This document shows positions 41,905-54,785 of a stretch of DNA of 64,000 nucleotides, in pieces. The first letter of the stretch is position 1, and each line of letters starts with the position of its first letter. Below the pieces are notes generated by a model. The model was not told the origin of the DNA and searched no databases. It saw only the letters and a list, made by a program, of their open reading frames with translations. Source of the stretch: Anarhynchus alexandrinus (taxonomy: Eukaryota; Chordata; Aves; Charadriiformes; Charadriidae); contig VUYV01000036.1 of the NCBI GenBank assembly GCA_008711295.1, positions 2,134,732 through 2,198,731 on the forward strand, given 5' to 3'. A program made the translations under genes and the position numbers.

Positions 41905-43400
41905 CTCTAGTCATGCTGGATAAGATCAAAGACCCAATTAATCTAATATCTTATCTATATTAATGGCCAATAAGTGGGTAGTGAAATAATACAAGGAAAA
42001 AGCAATCCAGTTCCTAGTTTGCCCTCACAGTGTTTGACAATCAGTGATTAATTGACTTTGTGCAAGAGGTTGCAGCTGGAACAGCATGTGCATCCCGTTC
42101 TTTGATGGGCCAAGTGTTTATGAATTTGTCAAATTCCTACTTATTCTTATGTAAAGGAAGTAAATTTTCATAAAATATGTAATTAAATTGGAAAATTTAT
42201 TGTCCCAGCAAGCTGCGGAGACCAAAAATATAAAAGGCTCAGGAAGAAGGTAGACAATAGATACCTGAAAATTAAGTTTGGTATTTTCATGTTCTCATAT
42301 TATGAGAAAAACTAAGTAACATAATCATTTCATCAACCTTTCTGTCACCTCTCTTTCAGGCCAAAGACTCTTTGCCTGTATAATATTTCCTTATATGGAA
42401 ACCATTCCATTCCTCTGACAATCCTCGCCACCATCCCATCAACATTTCTAGTTTTACTATGTATTATTATTAATGCAGGACCAGAGCATCATTAAATATG
42501 CATGATATACCATTTTATTAAAAAAAAAATGCTTTCCTTTTCTATTTCTTTCTAATAAAGCACTAATATTCTATTTTTCCTTTTGATCATGGCTATAGAT
42601 TTAGCTGCCATTATCAGGCAATTATTCTTTCAAATTCTTCTTGCCAAATTGCTATTCCTAATTTAGAGCAAATAATTATCTGTTCATTGATAACTAATTT
42701 TTTTCCCATGGATATATTTTTATCTGCAGCTTTGTTATCCACATTCAGCAGCAAGACACAGTTCTGCATCTTTTCACTATTAGTGTAATTCTTAATGAAT
42801 CTGAGCAATTCTGTACCATCAGCAAATTTTGTTACCTCATCATTTGCCCCCTCTTCCAGCATAAAACCTAAAGGTAACACCTACCCTTTGAAATGCTTCT
42901 TTCTTTCCCTTATTTCTCATGTTTTAACAAGCTATTAATACAGAAGATCTTTCTTTTTACTCCATGACAGCTTAGTTTCTTTAAGAGCAGACCTCATCAA
43001 AAACTGGTGGCTGTCCAAGAATATTGTATCAGCCAGATCATTCTTGTTATTGTGCTTATTTTTTTTATTATGGTTTCTATCAATTTGCCTAGTACAGAAG
43101 TTAGACTTGCTGAAGTACAATTCTCCAGATTTGTACCGAAACCTTTCTGAAAACTCTTTTCTTTGATAGAGAGGCCAATTAAAACACTCAGTTTCACAGT
43201 CAGCAACTCAGAACCTTAATCTCTGAGTTTCTTTTCAAATCCTAGGTCGCTGATATCTGTCATTGGCTATTTCTCACAATTCAAATTTACTGATTTATTC
43301 TAAACCAAATTATTACTCCACTTCTGGCATTTATCAGACTAAAAACTAACTTCATTTCCACAGCATTTTTTGCATTGCTATTGTTTTAATGACACCCCAA
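41905..43400 (-). mobile_element. Ancient CR1/L3-type LINE, ~1.5 kb relic
   Basis: A chain of blocks follows, in order, the antisense of an old amniote CR1 family also seen in turtles and crocodilians: CATGCTGGATAAGATCAAAG near 41913, ATGAATTTGTCAAATTCCTA near 42120, CCATTCCATTCCTCTGACAA near 42402, ACCATCAGCAAATTTTGTTA near 42816, CCATGACAGCTTAGTTTCTT near 42962, and CAATTTGCCTAGTACAGAAG near 43081. On the minus strand the broken frames keep reverse transcriptase traces: a K-F-A-D-G (from F-A-D-D, the second Asp lost) and A-S-L-T-S-V-L-G-K-L. Many indels and stops; long inactive. Confidence 0.75.
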
Positions 43401-46400
43401 TAGAAATGTAGGACATTATCCCAATGCTATCACTGTCTATGGCCATCAGCAAAGTGAGTTATGTGGCACTCTTCCAGGATAAACAGTCCAAGTTCAGTTT
43501 TGAAGGAATAATATAAGAATTTCCAGAAGAAATAGGTTTTAAAGAACAATTGGTCTGAAAAATAGGAGGACATTTACAAACATAATGTCTGGACACTGAT
43601 CAGTTCTTTCAGGGAGAAAATATTTTGCTTAGTTTTAAACTGGCTTTCCCTGCTGTGATCGTATTTGTTCCCTGCTACTAACAAGAGACACCAGAAAGAA
43701 GAATTGTCTATGAAATATAAATAAAAGCAGGAAACAAAATATAGGTAATTTTTAACTGTCCTGAGAAATATGTGTTTATTTTTCTTTGATTTAATTCATG
43801 GACTAAATATAAATCTTGTATTATTAGTTCAGTAAGAAAAAGAAAACATCATGACTGGGCAGCAGTAGAGGGCAAAATACAAATATTACCCAATTGGAAA
43901 AGATCAAAGAGCAAAAAGACAATTTGTGTTCTTCATGAAAAACTCTTTAAAACAACTACAGGACCACTGCCGATGCCTAACTTTGATATGCAAACCAGAA
44001 CATGTAAAAATAAAATATTAATTTTAAATTTCCAAATAATTATTGAAGTATTTTATCTACATTTTAATGCATGAGAAAGGGGAGGGGGGGAAGCCATTCT
44101 TGCTTACATGTATTATCTTGTTTGTTGCTACAAAGACTTTTCTAGCTCTTCATGGTCATCCCTCCACTTTCAGATATGGAGGCTGAGAGACAGGGCTTGG
44201 TTTGGCCAAACTCAACAGCAAAGAAGGGAGCAGAAAAACTCAGGTTTCCTCAGTTTTAATCAGAAGCCTAAAGCTGTGTCTGGTGCATGCTAGCTGCCAG
44301 GTACCAATCTGGCTCCTACGGAAATAATGAATACTTGAGAAAAAATAGTGGTTATTTAAAAGGTAATTCATAATTATAGATCTCCCCTTCCCTGGGGTGG
44401 GACAGGTCTCTCAGGTAAATGCCATGGAAATCATAAGGAAAACAGTTGGCTAGACTAGTAGGAGAACTTACTCAGGACAACTAAAAACAGAAGTCAAACT
44501 TGTATGACATAGAGACTCTGACTCTGATGGTATAGAATCTGACTTGCCTTTATGGGGAACGCGAGTTGTCTGGTACCCCGATTTACATATCTACATTGAG
44601 TACATAAAATTCAGCAGTATGCATAGGAACTTTTAGATCATCTTGATGTGACAGTGCCTTGAGCCCCAGACTTACAAACAATTTACATCAAGTCTTCTAA
44701 ACAGAGTCCTCGATAGTCTGTCATTTTTCTGCAAGCAAACAGTTTTAGTTGTATTTAAACAGCACATCAGTGTATTATTGTAGATATGTGTAGTGATTTA
44801 CTGAGGTGACCATTAAAGGGTCTGATTTAACCCATTTACAAGCACTTATCCTGGGTGAATGGATATTTTAGCATACAGTTTTGCCCTTCCCATGTCTTGG
44901 TATTGTATTTGTAATGCACTATTGAATTTCAGTAGAATTTTTTTAATTGCCTCTTTAACAATATATAATTATTGTTGACAGCAAACCAACTAGAAGAAGT
45001 ACTTCTAGATTAATTAACAGTGACCTATAATTAAACACTACAGTACTTAGAGATGGAGTGGTCCCTAGATAATATTGCTTCAGCTTTAATGAGTGTTTAT
45101 CATTCTTGTTTGCTTCCACTGTGGCAGTTATCAAGGTTAGTTACAAAATTTCTTAATTAAATGGAAATACATAGAAGGTACTGCCTTAACAGAAAACAGC
45201 TTGGAATATTCACTATTTAAGCATCATGTCAAACTATGCAGACTCCTGCCCTATAAATTTTTAGTCACAGTTTACCTATAGAGTTCAATATTTTCCTTAA
45301 GTCATAACTTGACACTAAACAACACTGTGGTGTGTTCTAGGATTGTTCCCGTTCCTTTATCTCTGAAATATAAGAGCATGTTTTATTAAATGTTTGTCTT
45401 CTCTAACATGTGAAGGGCTGAACAATAAGTTTTTAAATGAAACCTTTGATAAAGGATTTCTGATTCCTGGCTCAGGGTTTACTAACATCTCTGCATAGTA
45501 ATTAAGTAAATCTCTTTATTGCATTGGGAATTAAATTAATTTCCCAATGGAATTAAAGGACCACATTCCTACCAAATTCCATAGGGACTTTGTTGTCTAG
45601 GGTGCTTTGAGGAAATAATCTGTGACTTTCGCCAATCCTGCACTTTCAGATGTCACCAGAAACAGCGGATTCCACCATCCTCAGAAAAATTCCCTGCATT
45701 TCCAGTTGTTAGAGATTGAGAGCTGAAGCAACTAAAAAGAAGATAACACATTGGGGGAACTTCATCTTTCAATTATAACATGTTTATAGATGCTTGCTAA
45801 AGCTTACCTGGTTCACAGAGGTAGTACTTATATTACTACCTTCTATACCATATGATTATGATATATAAAATATGTAAAGACAACTTTTGGTACTGCTAAA
45901 GAATGCTCGTTATGTAATACTCAATTTTCTCCGGTAGAAATCCTTATCATCTCCACTGTTCTCTTGCATTGTGCTGCTGGCAAGGTCTTCTTAATTTGTT
46001 TTGTTAGAAAAATAAAACAATGTACATGAAACAACATACATAAAGCATTAAAGTGAGAACTGAAAATCAGAAAAAGATTGTGAAAATAAAAAAAAAGCAG
46101 ATCTTGTTTGGTCCCAGCGTAGTCTCTGTACTAGCTGGTCTGAGTAGTTAAAATTAGGCAATCTCGGGAAGGGAGGGCGGCTACCATTGTTTAAATCCTA
46201 AGCAAAAATAGAATACTGATTGGGTTCAAATGAAGGTTGTTCTTAAAGTAACTTGTACTTACAGTGCTAGAAAACAAGATTCTTGCTGCCAGTCTAGATA
46301 CTTCCTATGTTGAAGCACAGTCACACAAAAATCTCTAAGGGGGACAGATCATTACAAATGCCCATCTGGTAGCTTTTTTAGGTGTAATGCAACACTAAAA

Positions 46401-46649
46401 AATGTTCTGGAAAATAAAAAGTAAGTATGGAACACTTACATGTGCCAAATATGTAACCAGAATAGTTATTTGGGAAACTGGAACAGAGCTGTTTGAAAAG
46501 GATAGTCACTCACTGCCAATTCCTGGCCTGGTTATAGCTATGTGCTTGAAACAGCATTTCCCACCACAGTTTCTTATTCTCCCTCCATGCAGTACCTTCC
46601 CTCCCCCACTCCGAGCTTGGCATCAGATTGTGCCAGCCCTGAACACTGC
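43401..46649. other. Intergenic DNA upstream of IMPG1
   Basis: AT-rich DNA. A 9-bp inverted repeat (CATTGGGAA at 45522, TTCCCAATG at 45541, 10-nt AT loop) is visible. A MIR-like relic at 44163..44280 is listed separately. No gene recognised. Confidence 0.5.
44163..44280 (-). mobile_element. MIR-like ancient SINE relic
   Basis: The + strand reads TTTCAGATATGGAGGCTGAG, then TTTGGCCAAACTCAACAGCA, AGCAGAAAAACTCAGGTTTC. This follows the antisense MIR core (cagatgaggaaactgag, gcccaaggtcacacagc, cagaaccaggtctcc). Strong divergence leaves family assignment open. Confidence 0.5.
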
Positions 46650-47414
46650 TGCAATTTACTGCTGAGTCACACCATTTCACTGCTGTCACAGAACATCATC
46701 ATCACTGCTCCGATAGGAATATCGCAACAGCAACCTTTTGGTATGAGAAGGCAGAGAGGCTTCCAAGACATACGCATTGGGAAAGCTGAGTATAGTATGT
46801 TCTTTCAGAAAAAGATGTCTTCTTCTTCAAAGGAGGTTCCCAGGGTTTTATGATCATTGGTTTAGAAATAGCACAATTGGCTCTTCCCCATGATTTTGCC
46901 TCCGTTCACAGGCCATACCTCTGGAATGCCCAAAGGATCAATATTTGAAGGCAATGGGCAGTAGAAGAGACTTCCGTTGTTTATCATGGTGCTACTGAAG
47001 TCTTCTGGGGTTGACAGATGCTGCTCCATAAGGTTAATAAGATGAAGAAAGCTCTTCCAGCTGGACCGTAAGAGGGATTATGTCTGAGCAGCAGATAAAC
47101 AGATTATTCCAGAAACAGACACTGCTTTTTTTTAAAAACTTCGTCACTCTTGTCTTACCACTCCAGTCCCCCAGGATAGAAGTGTGTGCGTTGGAGGGGT
47201 TTGTCCAGCTCTTGCATTCTGGCACCTGTTGCACTTTTCGCCTAGTTGCAATTCAATGCAGTCCAAGGCTGGGGACACCTGAAAAGTGAAAAAAAGAGGG
47301 AAGACGCTTGGGAATTTTAGTTCTTTAAAAAAAAAAAAAAATCTTCTACTTGACCTAAATATTCTTACTTCCTGCACGATTGTTCTTGAAAACTGTGAAT
47401 GATCAATAGACAGC
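46650..47414 (+). promoter_or_regulatory. IMPG1: Probable IMPG1 promoter and 5'UTR region
   Basis: The region directly upstream of the IMPG1 start codon. It holds TGCTGAGTCA at 46660..46669, close to the MAF/NRL recognition element TGCTGAC/GTCA. It also has GGGATTA at 47074..47080 and AGATTA at 47101..47106, which carry the GATTA core bound by CRX/OTX factors, and a CACCTG E-box at 47223..47228. CRX and NRL drive photoreceptor genes, which fits IMPG1, but these short motifs occur often by chance. No convincing TATA box precedes the start codon. A 15-base A run is at 47327..47341. The transcription start cannot be placed. Confidence 0.35.
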
Positions 47415-47481
47415 ATGCATTTGAAAACTGGATTAATATTTTTGATCATTTGCCTTGCTCTCCAAGTTCAGGGAAGCAGAG
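47415..47481 (+). CDS. IMPG1: IMPG1 exon 1 (coding part): start codon and signal peptide
   Basis: Encodes 22 residues plus the first base of the next codon: M-H-L-K-T-G, then a hydrophobic core (LIFLIICLAL), ending Q-V-Q-G-S-R. This aligns without gaps to the mammalian IMPG1 N-terminus, which shares the L-Q-V-Q-G end of the signal peptide. The start is the first ATG after an in-frame TGA at 47400..47402 and has A at -3. The exon ends at a consensus donor (AGAG, then GTAAGT), phase 1, joining in frame to the exon at 61050. IMPG1 is a secreted photoreceptor-matrix proteoglycan that binds hyaluronan around rods and cones; its SEA domains lie in later exons outside this window. Exon 1 is small and recognised mainly because exon 2 is unmistakable. 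Confidence 0.85.
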
Positions 47482-49768
47482 GTAAGTTCATATATAAAGG
47501 GTTATACTAATGTACATTGCATATGTTGGGGGAAAAAAAGAAAGATCAGGATATTTTCATGTTACAGAATTCTTGCTTTGGAATTTGGTGTTTTGACAAT
47601 TCAGCTAGAGACAGTAAAGTCACTGACACTGCTATAAAGTTGGAAAAGGAAATGTCGGCGAGATTTCTTACGTGTGTTTCCCAGGCTTTACAATCCCTGT
47701 AAGGGACGCCTTTTAGTTTCGATTTACCTGCATTTGTCCTATTATGAAAAAATATAATTTCTAAAACAATTATACGGAAGGGGCAAAATAGCTGAAAGAA
47801 CAGCTAAGTGCTGACATTGTTAAAGATGGTCTGCAATCCTCGAAATGAAGAGAAAGTAGTAAAGTATATCTTTGTATTTCCTAGCCATTGTCAGAAACAA
47901 CTTCAAAAACTTTTAGATATACGAATTCTGGAGGAATAAGCCATGCTGGCATATATACAAACAAACAGCAATACTAGTAAAGATTACTGTAATAATAATT
48001 GTAAAATTATTTGCAAGAAAACAACAGCTAACTATTGCTCCTTTTAAAAATATTTAAAAGTTCACAGGAATTTTAATGTTTCTTCAACAACAAAAAAGAA
48101 AAGATGGTGATGTGCTTTTTCCCTGTTCAGTTCCATATTCCATAGATTTAGAACTTTGGGAAACATTTAATATTGGGGGAGGTTTCTTACTAACTTTTCC
48201 ATCTATGCTTTGATATTTATATAATTGAATTAAAAGCCAACATTACAACTGCTTTATGCTTGCTCAAGTGAATGACCTCCTACTTTATGTCAATCTCAGG
48301 TATGTTAATTAAATGCAAAGAATGTAAAATGATGAAAGAGAATTCTCCTCCATAGTATTTAAATATTTGTTAAAGAGACGGTGTGAAACAGTCTGCTGTC
48401 AATACTACTTGGAAAGCTTTATTTACACATCACATTTTTTTTTAGTCTTGCTTTTCTTTGCACAGATTTTCTTTAAAAAATAAAACCCACAGTTCTTGTA
48501 TCTCACTGAAGTTATGTAAATCTTCTCTAGTGGACAATTACAGTATTGAAAAAATCATGGGGAAAAAGTAATGTGTTAGTTAACATTAGATTTATAGTCT
48601 GTTGCTTTTTTATTTTACTTTTTAATTCCATGCAAATAATGTCATTTAATCATTAATGTTATTTTGGAAATGTGGTGGAAAATGAGAAAATGAGTGATAG
48701 TTCAAGAAGAAAAGGTATATCAAAATGCACTGCTTTTGCATTTGAGTTACATATTCCATGATGGAAAGAGATTGAATGAATTCCAGGTAATTCTTGCATG
48801 CTTGGTGGTACCATTACAGTCCATATTTGTAATTATGAACTGAGAAAGTGATAATTTAAAAAGTGGGATCACATAGTTTCACCCATTGCAAATTGTGATT
48901 GTATGTTACAATACATTTCCCATAAAAGACTTTGGCAAAATTCTGGGACAATATCTTGCCAGAGAGGAATACAGACCTGTATATTAGCTCCCTAAGAGAT
49001 GTATCAGAAGACTTGGTGCATAGAATGTTTATCAACACTCGGGAAGCAATGTTGAATAATAAATTTCACATAGCACCTTGCTTATGTAGCAGTCTTGGAA
49101 TTTTCTCGTTTTTGGTGGCTTTCAGGGGAAAAAAGTATTTTTTTGTATACATGCATGTGACAGATAATTGGAAAAATTCCTTCCCACCAGTTTTATAAAG
49201 TACATGTGGTATGTGCAAATGCATAATAATTACTTTTTATTGTCATGTAGTCATGCCATATATAATATTTTAAAACTATGTTATCTCAAATATGGGCACA
49301 CAAATCTCAAAGGACTTAATGCTTGTGTTAAGAAACTTCTTTACCAGAGCAGGGATGCTTCCAGAACTGTTAATTTATGACCTAGCATTAGGGTCAGACG
49401 CTTACAGAAAATATTTTCAAAAGCACACAGGCTCTCCCAGGAGTCTGAATACTTATATTAACCACTCATTAGTGACCCTAACATAGATAATTTGAAGCTT
49501 TTAGGGCTATTGAAGTTTGCAGTAAATGTCAACTGTGACAAACTAGGAAATAACAGACAAAGATATAAAATACTCCCATCCTAAAAGAAAAAACATAGAA
49601 CTAAATCTCTAAATATTTATAGGGTTAATCAGTTGATTTTTTTTTCCTTGAGAACAAAACTATCTTGTATTCAAATTCCTGTTTTACGCACGTCTATATT
49701 TCAGGGTCAACAAAAAAGGGGCTTGCTCAGTAACATCTTTTGGTCCTTCTTCCCCCTCCTTATTTTAG

Positions 49769-50002
49769 GACCAAAAAAGTCCTTCTGCCAGCCATTTGGG
49801 AGGTTGTCCAGGAGCACCTCCAATTCCACCGTAAACTACGAGGAAACTGTAGGGAGCAACATAAAGACTTCAGAGATAGAGTGTTTATCTTTGGCAATGA
49901 CTAGTGCCAGAATCCAGGAAATTACCTCAGGGCTTAAACTCAGGTCTTTGCCACTGTCCTCACACAAACTGTCTCTAAGAATGGGAAGCGAAAGTGAAGG
50001 AG
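49769..50002 (+). other. Exon-like segment in IMPG1 intron 1 (candidate cassette exon)
   Basis: A 234-base stretch lies between a pyrimidine-rich acceptor (CTTCTTCCCCCTCCTTATTTTAG) and a GGAG/GTAAAA donor, inside an open frame of 137 codons (49633..50046). Both ends are phase 1, so it would splice in frame between IMPG1 exons 1 and 2, adding 78 residues after the signal peptide, with an N-S-T sequon. No mammalian IMPG1 counterpart is known to me and the protein sequence is not recognised. Phase fit at both ends has roughly a 1 in 9 chance of being accidental. Confidence 0.25.
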
Positions 50003-51511
50003 GTAAAATCTTTGTGATGGAAAAAACATCTACACACAAAATATGACAGTAATTTTTAACTGTTGAATTGTAAAACACTGAAAGCCCAAACTAACTAGCA
50101 AAACACAGAGGAGCTTTGAACTCCCAAAATTATACATTGATGCTGGGTACATCCTAACACTTGATACTTGAGAATATAAGGGAGCCACAGATTTTTCAAG
50201 GCTGTTTAGTGTTATTTTTTTTATTCAGCAAAGGCTGAAAGCAAGGCTTTGTGTGTGCTCTATGAAATCATTTTAATTCATTCTGACTTACCCCTTCCCG
50301 CTCGACTGTTCCAATTCAGCAATAAGTGTTGCAGATCTTCATTACTATAATTGCCCTTGAAAAAAGGGTTAAGCAAATTTGTGCCAAAGGGAAAGGGAAG
50401 TCAAAGAACATAAAGCTTCAAAGAAAGAAAGAAAACAAACATATCTGCTTTTTGCACTAAGATTATTTTCTACTTTCACCCATAAAATAAGGATTACTAA
50501 GTTAAAGCTAGATTTCCTGGTTGTGCTTATAAACAAATGGAAAGTAAAACTTTATTTTTTCCCCCAAAAAATAAACATAACACTGGATTATATGCAGGTT
50601 TTAATCTTATCTGTTTCCTGGATAAGAGCCAAACTTGAATAAAAATACTAGAATATTGTCCCTGAATCTTAAAGATTAATTCCAGATATAATCACACCTG
50701 TACCATAGTGATTAATGAGTTATATGTGAATGAGCAGTTAGATGTGTGGGATTTTTACTCTGAAAACAATTGTGGACAAGGTGATCACTATTAATAATAA
50801 AGGGTTTTCTCCCTTTATATGACATTAATTTACAGGCTACAATAAGTAACTTTACTTGGAGTCTTAACCTGCTAGAAATTCAGGTTATTGTTTATGCTAT
50901 TCTTAATTTTTCAGCTAATTGTGGTGTCTTAGGGGTTTCAGCAGTGCAGTGAATGATATGGCCAGCATTCATCAGATTTAGCAAACACAGTTTCTTCTTC
51001 CCAGAAGGAAAACCATATATGCATTCTACTGCATTTTGATGCTTTAAATATGTTTTCTCCTCTGCTTTTGTACCTCTGTCCTGTTTCCAGTCCCTTTGGG
51101 ATTAAAATGAGAGTCTTATACTCATTCTCTATCACACATTTCTTCCATTTTCATGAGGAGTTAGGTGCACTATCCTGCACATTCCATGCACTTTGCAAGC
51201 CCAGCTGTGTTTCAAACAATTTCTTCCCCTTAGGAATGTGTGATATTGAACAACACACTTCCTAAAAAGAAATATCTATCTGTATGTCTGCATGTACATA
51301 TACACTGGCATTTAGTCACTATCAGCTGCTATTTACAGGGCAGACACTACAGAATAGTAGCATATCTGGAAAACATAAGATTAACAATCATCTGATGCCT
51401 GCCACATTGTAAGCATGTTTATATACCCTTACTTAATTGTAGCACGCTTTATCACTGTATGCAAGCGTACCATCAGTTTTAACCCTACAATATACCTGTC
51501 TGACAGAGTAA

Positions 51512-51625
51512 CACTATCATCCTCATTTCCCAAAAGCATGAGGACCTGAGATGTAACATAGAAACTGAAGTCCTGACCTGTAAGAGGCATTGCACTCATA
51601 AAGGAGGACAACATCAGAGTTTAGC
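51512..51625 (-). mobile_element. Possible MIR-like relic
   Basis: The + strand block CTATCATCCTCATTTCCC, followed by GCATGAGGACCTGAG, resembles the antisense MIR stretch 'attatccccattttacagatgaggaaactgag'. The rest matches only loosely, so this is a weak call. Confidence 0.3.
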
Positions 51626-52084
51626 AGGCTGATTCTCAAAGCAACTGCTCAGTCACATAGATGTCTGCAAATCAGTAGGACCCAGACTCATAACTACATA
51701 GCTGATTGCACTTCGGCCACCACGCTTATCTTTTCGGTGGTAAGGTTCTATTGGCTTTTAAATTTCTGCTTCAGTGCAGAGCCAAAATTACCTTCTTATT
51801 GGCCACTCTGAATCTTTCAGTACCTCTCTCAGACTTTATCCAATTGTACACTAACAATCTTGGTAACCCTGAAATACCAGTTTCAGTGGGTACACTCCAG
51901 GTATACCTTTCATACATATGAGTCAACACAGATCACAGAAGTCCCAGCAGTTTCAGGTAGGAAACAGTAATGCACTCATCTTTTATTTTGTGGTTAGAGC
52001 ACGAAATGAAGACAGTTCTCATCAAGATTTTTTCCCTCTCCTCTTCTCCCTCAAAACTAGATCAATTTAATCTAGCTACAAAGT

Positions 52085-52152
52085 TGGCCATGCTTAGAGC
52101 AAGGAATTGGGCTAGGTGACCTCCAGGTGTCCTCCCAATCTAACTTGGTGTA
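52085..52152 (+). mobile_element. CR1 LINE, short 3' end fragment
   Basis: GGAATTGGGCTAGGTGACCT, then CCAGGTGTCCTCCCAATCTAA, follows the CR1 3' end 'GGTTGGACTAGATGACCTCCAGAGGTCCCTTCCAACCT'. Only the last ~65 bases are present and the terminal ATTCTATG repeats are lost. Confidence 0.55.
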
Positions 52153-54785
52153 TGCAGCTTGACACATAAATAAGTTAAGTAAGGTTAAGTCCAAGTCACT
52201 CTATGTCAAAATGAGATGGAGTCTATTAACCAGAGACTGTAGATTGCATTGCAGGATGAGTGCCTCTAAACTGTGAGTAAAATTGACCAGTTCCAATTAC
52301 ACAAGTTTAAGCAAAGATATGGCACTGTGGCTTCTGATTCCTGAAAGCTTTCTCATATGCCAACTATTCTAATCATCATCATACTTGAATACAGTTACCT
52401 CAATAAAACCATTCTTCACTGTGACTCATTGACCCACACCATCACAGTTGTTGAAATGTTGACATACATGGCACAATATTGCTGGAGCTTGAACTTATGC
52501 TGTCTCGCTGTCTTTCTCAGAGGATGGTTGTACATCTTGAGTAAGACTGATTAGAAAATTAATAGCAGAGGTCCTCGAGTGTTTCATGACTGCACATTGG
52601 ATGCATGCCTCCAAGAACTATTCAAACATTTAAAGCATTTTCTTGCATCCTTTGATGCAAACCATATCAGATAATAGAACAGTATTTCAGGCCAAATGCT
52701 TCTAACATGGCCAAAGGAAATATAAATACATATGTGTTTCATATGTCAACATTAAAAGAAATCATTCTTCAATGCTGTTTCTAGTCCAGCTCCTAGACCT
52801 TAAGCAGATTGTTATAGGAATCAGGTTCTGGTAATGAAGTCATAGACTGCCCTTTATATTTTCCATGAATTCCAGCAGCAGTGGTTAGTAGAGTTGGTGA
52901 ATAACAAGGAGGATTCCTCACCAGAATTTGCACTTATGTTTCTGAAAGAGATGGTATATATTTCTACCTTAAATGTGACATATGGCGTCAAGGAAAACAT
53001 GAGTTTCTCTTTCAGGTAAGAGGGAAATGTGTAAAAATCACATGTATTGACTCATAAAGCTTTCAGCATGTTCAATATTTGTGATTGGTACAGACTGCAT
53101 TTATTTTCCATGTGGATTCATTGTTAGTATATGACAACTATATTCACGAAAGCAGGAGAATCTTACTAGTGGCATATTATGTTTTCTATTCTCGTCTATA
53201 ATAGGTATGTAATTCACCATAGTTATTGTGCCATGAATTGTATAGTTAGTGTAATTCAAAGATGTTACCAAATTGTCTGTTTAGAGAGGGAGAAAACAAC
53301 ATGTTTGTCTGTTATAAGGCCTAAGCATAAATTTCATAAAAATTGTTTCAAATTATCTTAGCTTTCTTTCTGAAGTTGGTTGATTTAACAATTGTGTTTC
53401 TCCACTTGGCATAGAAAACCACACAGATTTGTGTATCTGGGAGGAGGGGAACAGCTGAGGGATTCTGACAGCTACTTTAGTTTCTCAGTGTTACCTGCTT
53501 GCAGAAATGAAATTCTTCACACTTACTGAAATTCCAAAGCACATTAGTTGATGATAACAGTGATCTTTGGTACCGAAATGTAGATCCAGGTTAATTTAAA
53601 GGCTTCTGCAAAAGAATCATTACCTAATGCCATCTCCTAGCTTTGAATGTAACACAATTAGAATAAAAAAGTTTTGGGGCTTTATTAAAATTTAGACATT
53701 TACTACTGTCATTGCTATACCAGATATTTCAAAATAATTTATCACATTCTTCTCCAGATTTATTTCCATATATGTTCTGAGGTGTAGGTTCTTTCACTAT
53801 AACCAAACATTTAGTATTTTTAACATAATTATAACAACAGGAATATATCACATAAGGATTCATGGGAGCCTTGCCTTATTTGAGTACATCTGCCACAAAT
53901 GTTTAAAGGAGCATCCTCACACATTTCTGCCAAGCAGGATTTATGAAAACCCACCATTTTCCTGAATTCTCAGTACGGAAAATCCCTTCGTACAGATCTA
54001 ATTGTAAACAAGAACATAGTCTTTAAAAGACTGAAACTTACAGAACTCACCTTTTAAGCAGGAGCCTGGAGCTCCTCTTCTGTGTCACAGAGAGCTTGAG
54101 CACAGCTTGTGAACATGTGCAGGTGATGTTTTGTCATGCTGAGATACAGGGGTCAGATGTATTCTGTCTTCAGTACAAAGTCCTCACTGCACAGGCAGGG
54201 CCCAGCACTTCCCTGACATGTAAGGTGATGCTGAGTCTTGCATAACACATGATATTTATAGGTACACGAAAGGTTCTGTAGTGCTGTGTGTGTAGTTACC
54301 AGCTTTGTGTCTTGCACAGGAAGGTTGCTAGTGGACATCAGTCAACTGAGCACAGGGTCTTCCAAGCTGGAGGCCTGGACCTGGCCCCCATAGCTCTCTG
54401 CCGCAATTTGATACCCAGGCCTCATTCCACCGGTAATGCTAATATTTAGTGACATTTAAGAATGGCATTCATACAAGCCAACACACGAAACAAGAAATAC
54501 CAAGCTCATCATTGTCAATATTCATTTTTAGGAATTTAATTAATATAAATGCCTTAGCCCTCTTCCTCTCTTCTAGGAACACAGGCATTCTCCTCTCACC
54601 AACATACATCTTCTTCTGAAGATAAACATCAATGTCAGCTCCTTATCTTTCAGCAAAACACCCCCACAGTAGTGGATACTGCCCTCTTACCCAGCAGTTC
54701 ATCGGCTAGTGCAATAAACCTGAAGAAGTAAGATCCAAACTGAGTTCTCTCCCGTGCCTCAGCTACTCTAGTTAGCTCCCAGTTA

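Noticed and set aside
45522..45549. 9-bp inverted repeat with AT-rich loop
   Set aside because: Short and AT-rich; likely chance, noted only in the region entry.
1..47000. HTR1B or another neighbour gene in the desert
   Set aside because: HTR1B is an intronless gene near 390 codons; no frame of that size or with receptor features exists here.
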